From Flavobacteriales bacterium CG18_big_fil_WC_8_21_14_2_50_32_9 (GTDB lineage: Bacteria > Bacteroidota > Bacteroidia > Flavobacteriales_E > Vicingaceae), in assembly GCA_002770955.1 (NCBI GenBank), contig PCUH01000065.1, positions 695 to 15,787 of the forward strand: a DNA stretch of 15,093 nt, in the 5' to 3' direction. Shown piece after piece: positions 13,932 through 15,093 of the stretch; within the stretch, counting starts at the first letter, position 1; every line of letters starts with the position of its first letter. A model generated the notes under the pieces. It saw only the letters and a list, made by a program, of their open reading frames with translations. It was not told where the DNA came from and did not search any database. The position numbers were made by a program, and so were the translations under genes.

Positions 13932-14440
13932 CGCAACTTTTCAGCATGTTTTTTGGCTGAATTTTCTAATCCGCTTTTTGGCTCTCCGGGAACATGAACC
14001 TCTCCAAAAGAGATTATTTCAGCCAAATAATCCATTTTGCAATAGTCAGCCAATCCTTGAAATGGAAAAAATATTTTTTCTAGTGTTTCGGTAGGATAAA
14101 TGTCTTCATTGCTACCAATAGTACAAGAAACCACAATTTTTTTTCCTTCCAATAGGTAATTTCCTTTGCCAAAAGCAAAACCATAGGTAAACACTTCATC
14201 TATCCACAATTTGAGAATAGGTGGAACATTATACCAATACAAGGGATATTGAAAAACAATTACATCAGCTTCTACCAGCTTTTTTTGCTCTTCCACCACA
14301 TTGATGTTATAATCAGGATAAAGCCCTGTTAAATCTCGTATTTCTACATTATTTTCAGTAGCCATTTCTTCTGCAATCAGTTTATTTCTAATAGACTTTT
14401 GCAAGTGCGGATGTGCTAGTAGGAGTAAGGTTTTTTTCAT
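13907..14440 (-). CDS. flavodoxin-fold NAD(P)H oxidoreductase (KefF/MdaB-type)
   Basis: A 177-residue cytosolic flavoprotein of the Flavodoxin_2 family (two-electron quinone reductases and potassium-efflux ancillary proteins). The phosphate-binding start LLLAHPHLQKS (6-16) and the QYPLYWYNVPPILKLWIDEV segment (64-83) are typical, followed by YGFAFG (86-91) and a TIGS flavin-binding turn (107-110). KefF partners with KefC; no potassium channel gene is present, so a general quinone reductase is the safer reading. The reading frame overlaps the polyprenyl synthase end by 25 nt, tail to tail. An exact -7 element inside an intergenic repeat (14487-14494) could drive it, placing that repeat's hairpin in the leader. 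Confidence 0.9.
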   Translation of the reverse strand: MKKTLLLLAHPHLQKSIRNKLIAEEMATENNVEIRDLTGLYPDYNINVVEEQKKLVEADVIVFQYPLYWYNVPPILKLWIDEVFTYGFAFGKGNYLLEGKKIVVSCTIGSNEDIYPTETLEKIFFPFQGLADYCKMDYLAEIISFGEVHVPGEPKSGLENSAKKHAEKLRQFLRSVT

Positions 14441-14450
14441 GTTTTTATGT

Positions 14451-14490
14451 TCTTGCGATCCCGATAACCATCGGGACGCTGAGACGCAAA
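14451..14490. repeat. intergenic hairpin repeat, copy 2 (CCCGA...TCGGG...GAGACGC)
   Basis: A 40-bp element TCTTGCGATCCCGATAACC... with the stem CCCGAT (14460-14465) pairing ATCGGG (14470-14475), followed by ACGCTGAGACGCAAA. It aligns with copy 1 at 6417-6456. The loop sequence differs between the copies while the stem and GAGACGC tail are kept. Confidence 0.7.
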
Positions 14491-14494
14491 GGTA
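14487..14494 (-). promoter_or_regulatory. -7 element (TACCTTTG) at the edge of the repeat, upstream of the oxidoreductase
   Basis: An exact TAnnTTTG on the minus strand. Its TTTG half belongs to the GCAAA tail of repeat copy 2 and the TA lies just outside. It is 46 nt before the ATG at 14440, with a TTC at -33 spacing of 20 nt. Confidence 0.35.
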
Positions 14495-14515
14495 TTAATT
14501 TCTAATCTATAATTG

Positions 14516-14546
14516 AACCACAGAGACTCAGAGGACACAGAGAAAA
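14516..14546. repeat. CCACAGAGACTCAGAGGACACAGAG intergenic repeat
   Basis: A purine-rich tract with an internal 8-base direct repeat, CACAGAGA at 14519-14526 and 14536-14543. Sequences of this kind are, as I recall, scattered through the intergenic DNA of many bacteria, often beside the GAGACGCAAAG type of repeat seen here at 14451-14490. It has no coding content. Confidence 0.5.
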
Positions 14547-14647
14547 AATAGCATTCATAAACTAAAGTGAAAAAATAGATTTACTTTATAATGATAAACA
14601 AGTATTCAAGTACTTTTCCAATTTATTATAAAAATCATATCATTAGA

Positions 14648-14681
14648 TTTGCTAATATATTAGTAATTTTTGTTATATTTG
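14648..14681 (+). promoter_or_regulatory. hipBA promoter (-33 TTTG, -7 TATATTTG)
   Basis: TTTG at 14648-14651 and an exact -7 element TATATTTG at 14674-14681 are 22 nt apart. The leader to the hipB ATG (14709) is about 20-27 nt. The -33 box overlaps operator 1. Confidence 0.65.
14649..14666. promoter_or_regulatory. hipBA operator 1 (palindrome with one mismatch)
   Basis: TTGCTAATATATTAGTAA is an 18-bp palindrome broken at one pair, with a perfect 12-bp core (14652-14663). It overlaps the -33 box. It shares 15 consecutive bases with operator 2, exactly 40 bp away. Confidence 0.6.
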
Positions 14682-14688
14682 TATATTA

Positions 14689-14706
14689 TTACTAATATAT
14701 TAGTAA
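14689..14706. promoter_or_regulatory. hipBA operator 2 (perfect 18-bp palindrome)
   Basis: TTACTAATATATTAGTAA is a perfect 18-bp palindrome lying between the -7 box and the hipB start codon, ending 2 nt before the ATG. Binding here would block transcription start and the translation start region. It pairs with operator 1 at a 40-bp centre spacing. Confidence 0.65.
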
Positions 14707-14708
14707 AT

Positions 14709-14996
14709 ATGGGAAAATACAGTTTAAATAAAACCCCTAAAGATGTTTTATACGATTTGGCCTCAAAAGTTAAAGTGTTGAGGAAAGATTGTGCTTTAAC
14801 TCAACCAGCATTGGCAAAAAAATCAGGAGTATCTATAGGAAGTATCAGACGATTTGAACAAACGGGGCAGATATCTTTAGCATCTTTATTAAGGCTATTA
14901 AATGTATTAGGAAGACTAAATGATATGGAGGAAATATTAAAATCAAATAAGAAGGAAAATATTGAAAATTTATTTTCCGATAAAACCAGAAAGTAA
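14709..14996 (+). CDS. hipB: HipB-like antitoxin, XRE-family DNA-binding protein
   Basis: A 95-residue protein with an XRE/Cro helix-turn-helix at about residues 18-70. The recognition region LTQPALAKKSGVSIGSIRRFEQTG is followed by ISLASLLRLLNVLGRLN, the form found in HipB-type antitoxins. A charged C-terminal tail (NKKENIENLFSDKTRK) would be the flexible toxin-contacting or degradation-prone part. Antitoxins of this type bind palindromic operators as dimers and repress their own operon, more tightly with HipA. Two matching palindromes lie in its promoter. The ATG at 14709 was chosen because the upstream in-frame TTG (14670) precedes the -7 box. The stop overlaps the next ATG by one base (TAATG), so translation of the pair is coupled. 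Confidence 0.85.
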   Translation: MGKYSLNKTPKDVLYDLASKVKVLRKDCALTQPALAKKSGVSIGSIRRFEQTGQISLASLLRLLNVLGRLNDMEEILKSNKKENIENLFSDKTRK

Positions 14997-15093
14997 TGGA
15001 AAAGGTAAAAAAAATAATTGTTTCCATACAATTTTCAGGAGAGGAAATTGACTTAGGAGAATTGATAGAGGATGGGGATATTTATTTTAAGTA
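14996..15093 (+). CDS. hipA: HipA-like toxin kinase, N-terminal part (cut by window end)
   Basis: Only the first 32 codons are in the window, read from the ATG overlapping the hipB stop. The translated start, KIIVSIQFSGEEIDLGELIEDGDIYFK, has the strand-rich pattern of the HipA N-terminal domain, in which a short beta-hairpin and an L..GELI..G...F.Y motif come first. HipA toxins are serine/threonine kinases that inactivate aminoacyl-tRNA synthetases and induce dormancy. The kinase domain is not visible, so activity and completeness cannot be judged. Position directly after an XRE antitoxin, with stop/start overlap, is the strongest support. A short N-subdomain-only HipA variant cannot be excluded. 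Confidence 0.7.
   Translation, partial: MEKVKKIIVSIQFSGEEIDLGELIEDGDIYFK

Overview
This window reads as chromosomal DNA from a member of the Bacteroidota, most likely near the Flavobacteriales. Base composition is AT-rich. Almost no gene has a Shine-Dalgarno sequence. Gene starts are often preceded by the Bacteroidota -7 promoter element TAnnTTTG. The proteins (class II fumarase, monomeric isocitrate dehydrogenase, a secreted VWA protein, secreted M24 aminopeptidase, PnuC-type transporter) fit that group. Genus and species cannot be told from the sequence, and most of the window is housekeeping genes.

Layout. 1-277: no convincing gene; it holds a 17-bp inverted repeat with arms 137 nt apart. 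278-5806, all on the minus strand: marC-family membrane protein, dxr (isoprenoid precursor synthesis), a secreted DUF1573-like/PEGA/VWA protein, inorganic pyrophosphatase and fumarase; the last two are 40 nt apart and probably co-transcribed. 5892-6053: a small plus-strand membrane ORF whose stop overlaps that of an ArsC-like reductase (6050-6403, minus). 6598-7684: prfB on the minus strand, with a complete programmed +1 frameshift site. 7781-8597: a PnuC-type vitamin transporter overlapping a YkoF-like thiamine/HMP-binding protein. 8671-10914: monomeric NADP-isocitrate dehydrogenase with its own terminator. 11120 onward on the plus strand: rpmB with a strong terminator, a secreted Xaa-Pro aminopeptidase and a long-chain polyprenyl diphosphate synthase. 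13907-14440: a minus-strand flavodoxin-fold NAD(P)H oxidoreductase overlapping the synthase tail. 14709-15093: a HipB-like antitoxin and the first 32 codons of a HipA-like toxin, cut by the window edge.

How the genes connect. dxr and the polyprenyl synthase belong to one pathway (MEP route to the menaquinone side chain) but are not adjacent. Fumarase and isocitrate dehydrogenase are TCA-cycle enzymes. The regulated units visible in the sequence are prfB (autoregulation by frameshifting at its own UGA) and hipBA (paired palindromic operators centred on the -7 box).

No stretch longer than 300 bases lacks a gene. The larger gaps (1-277, 2142-2357, 6404-6597, 10915-11119, 14441-14708) hold intergenic repeats, hairpins and promoters. 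I saw no tRNA, rRNA, CRISPR array, intact IS element or prophage. The most interesting items are the symmetrical hipBA operator-promoter, the Shine-Dalgarno-stimulated prfB frameshift in an otherwise SD-less window, and the YkoF-like/PnuC pair. I did not find a clearly new multi-gene system.
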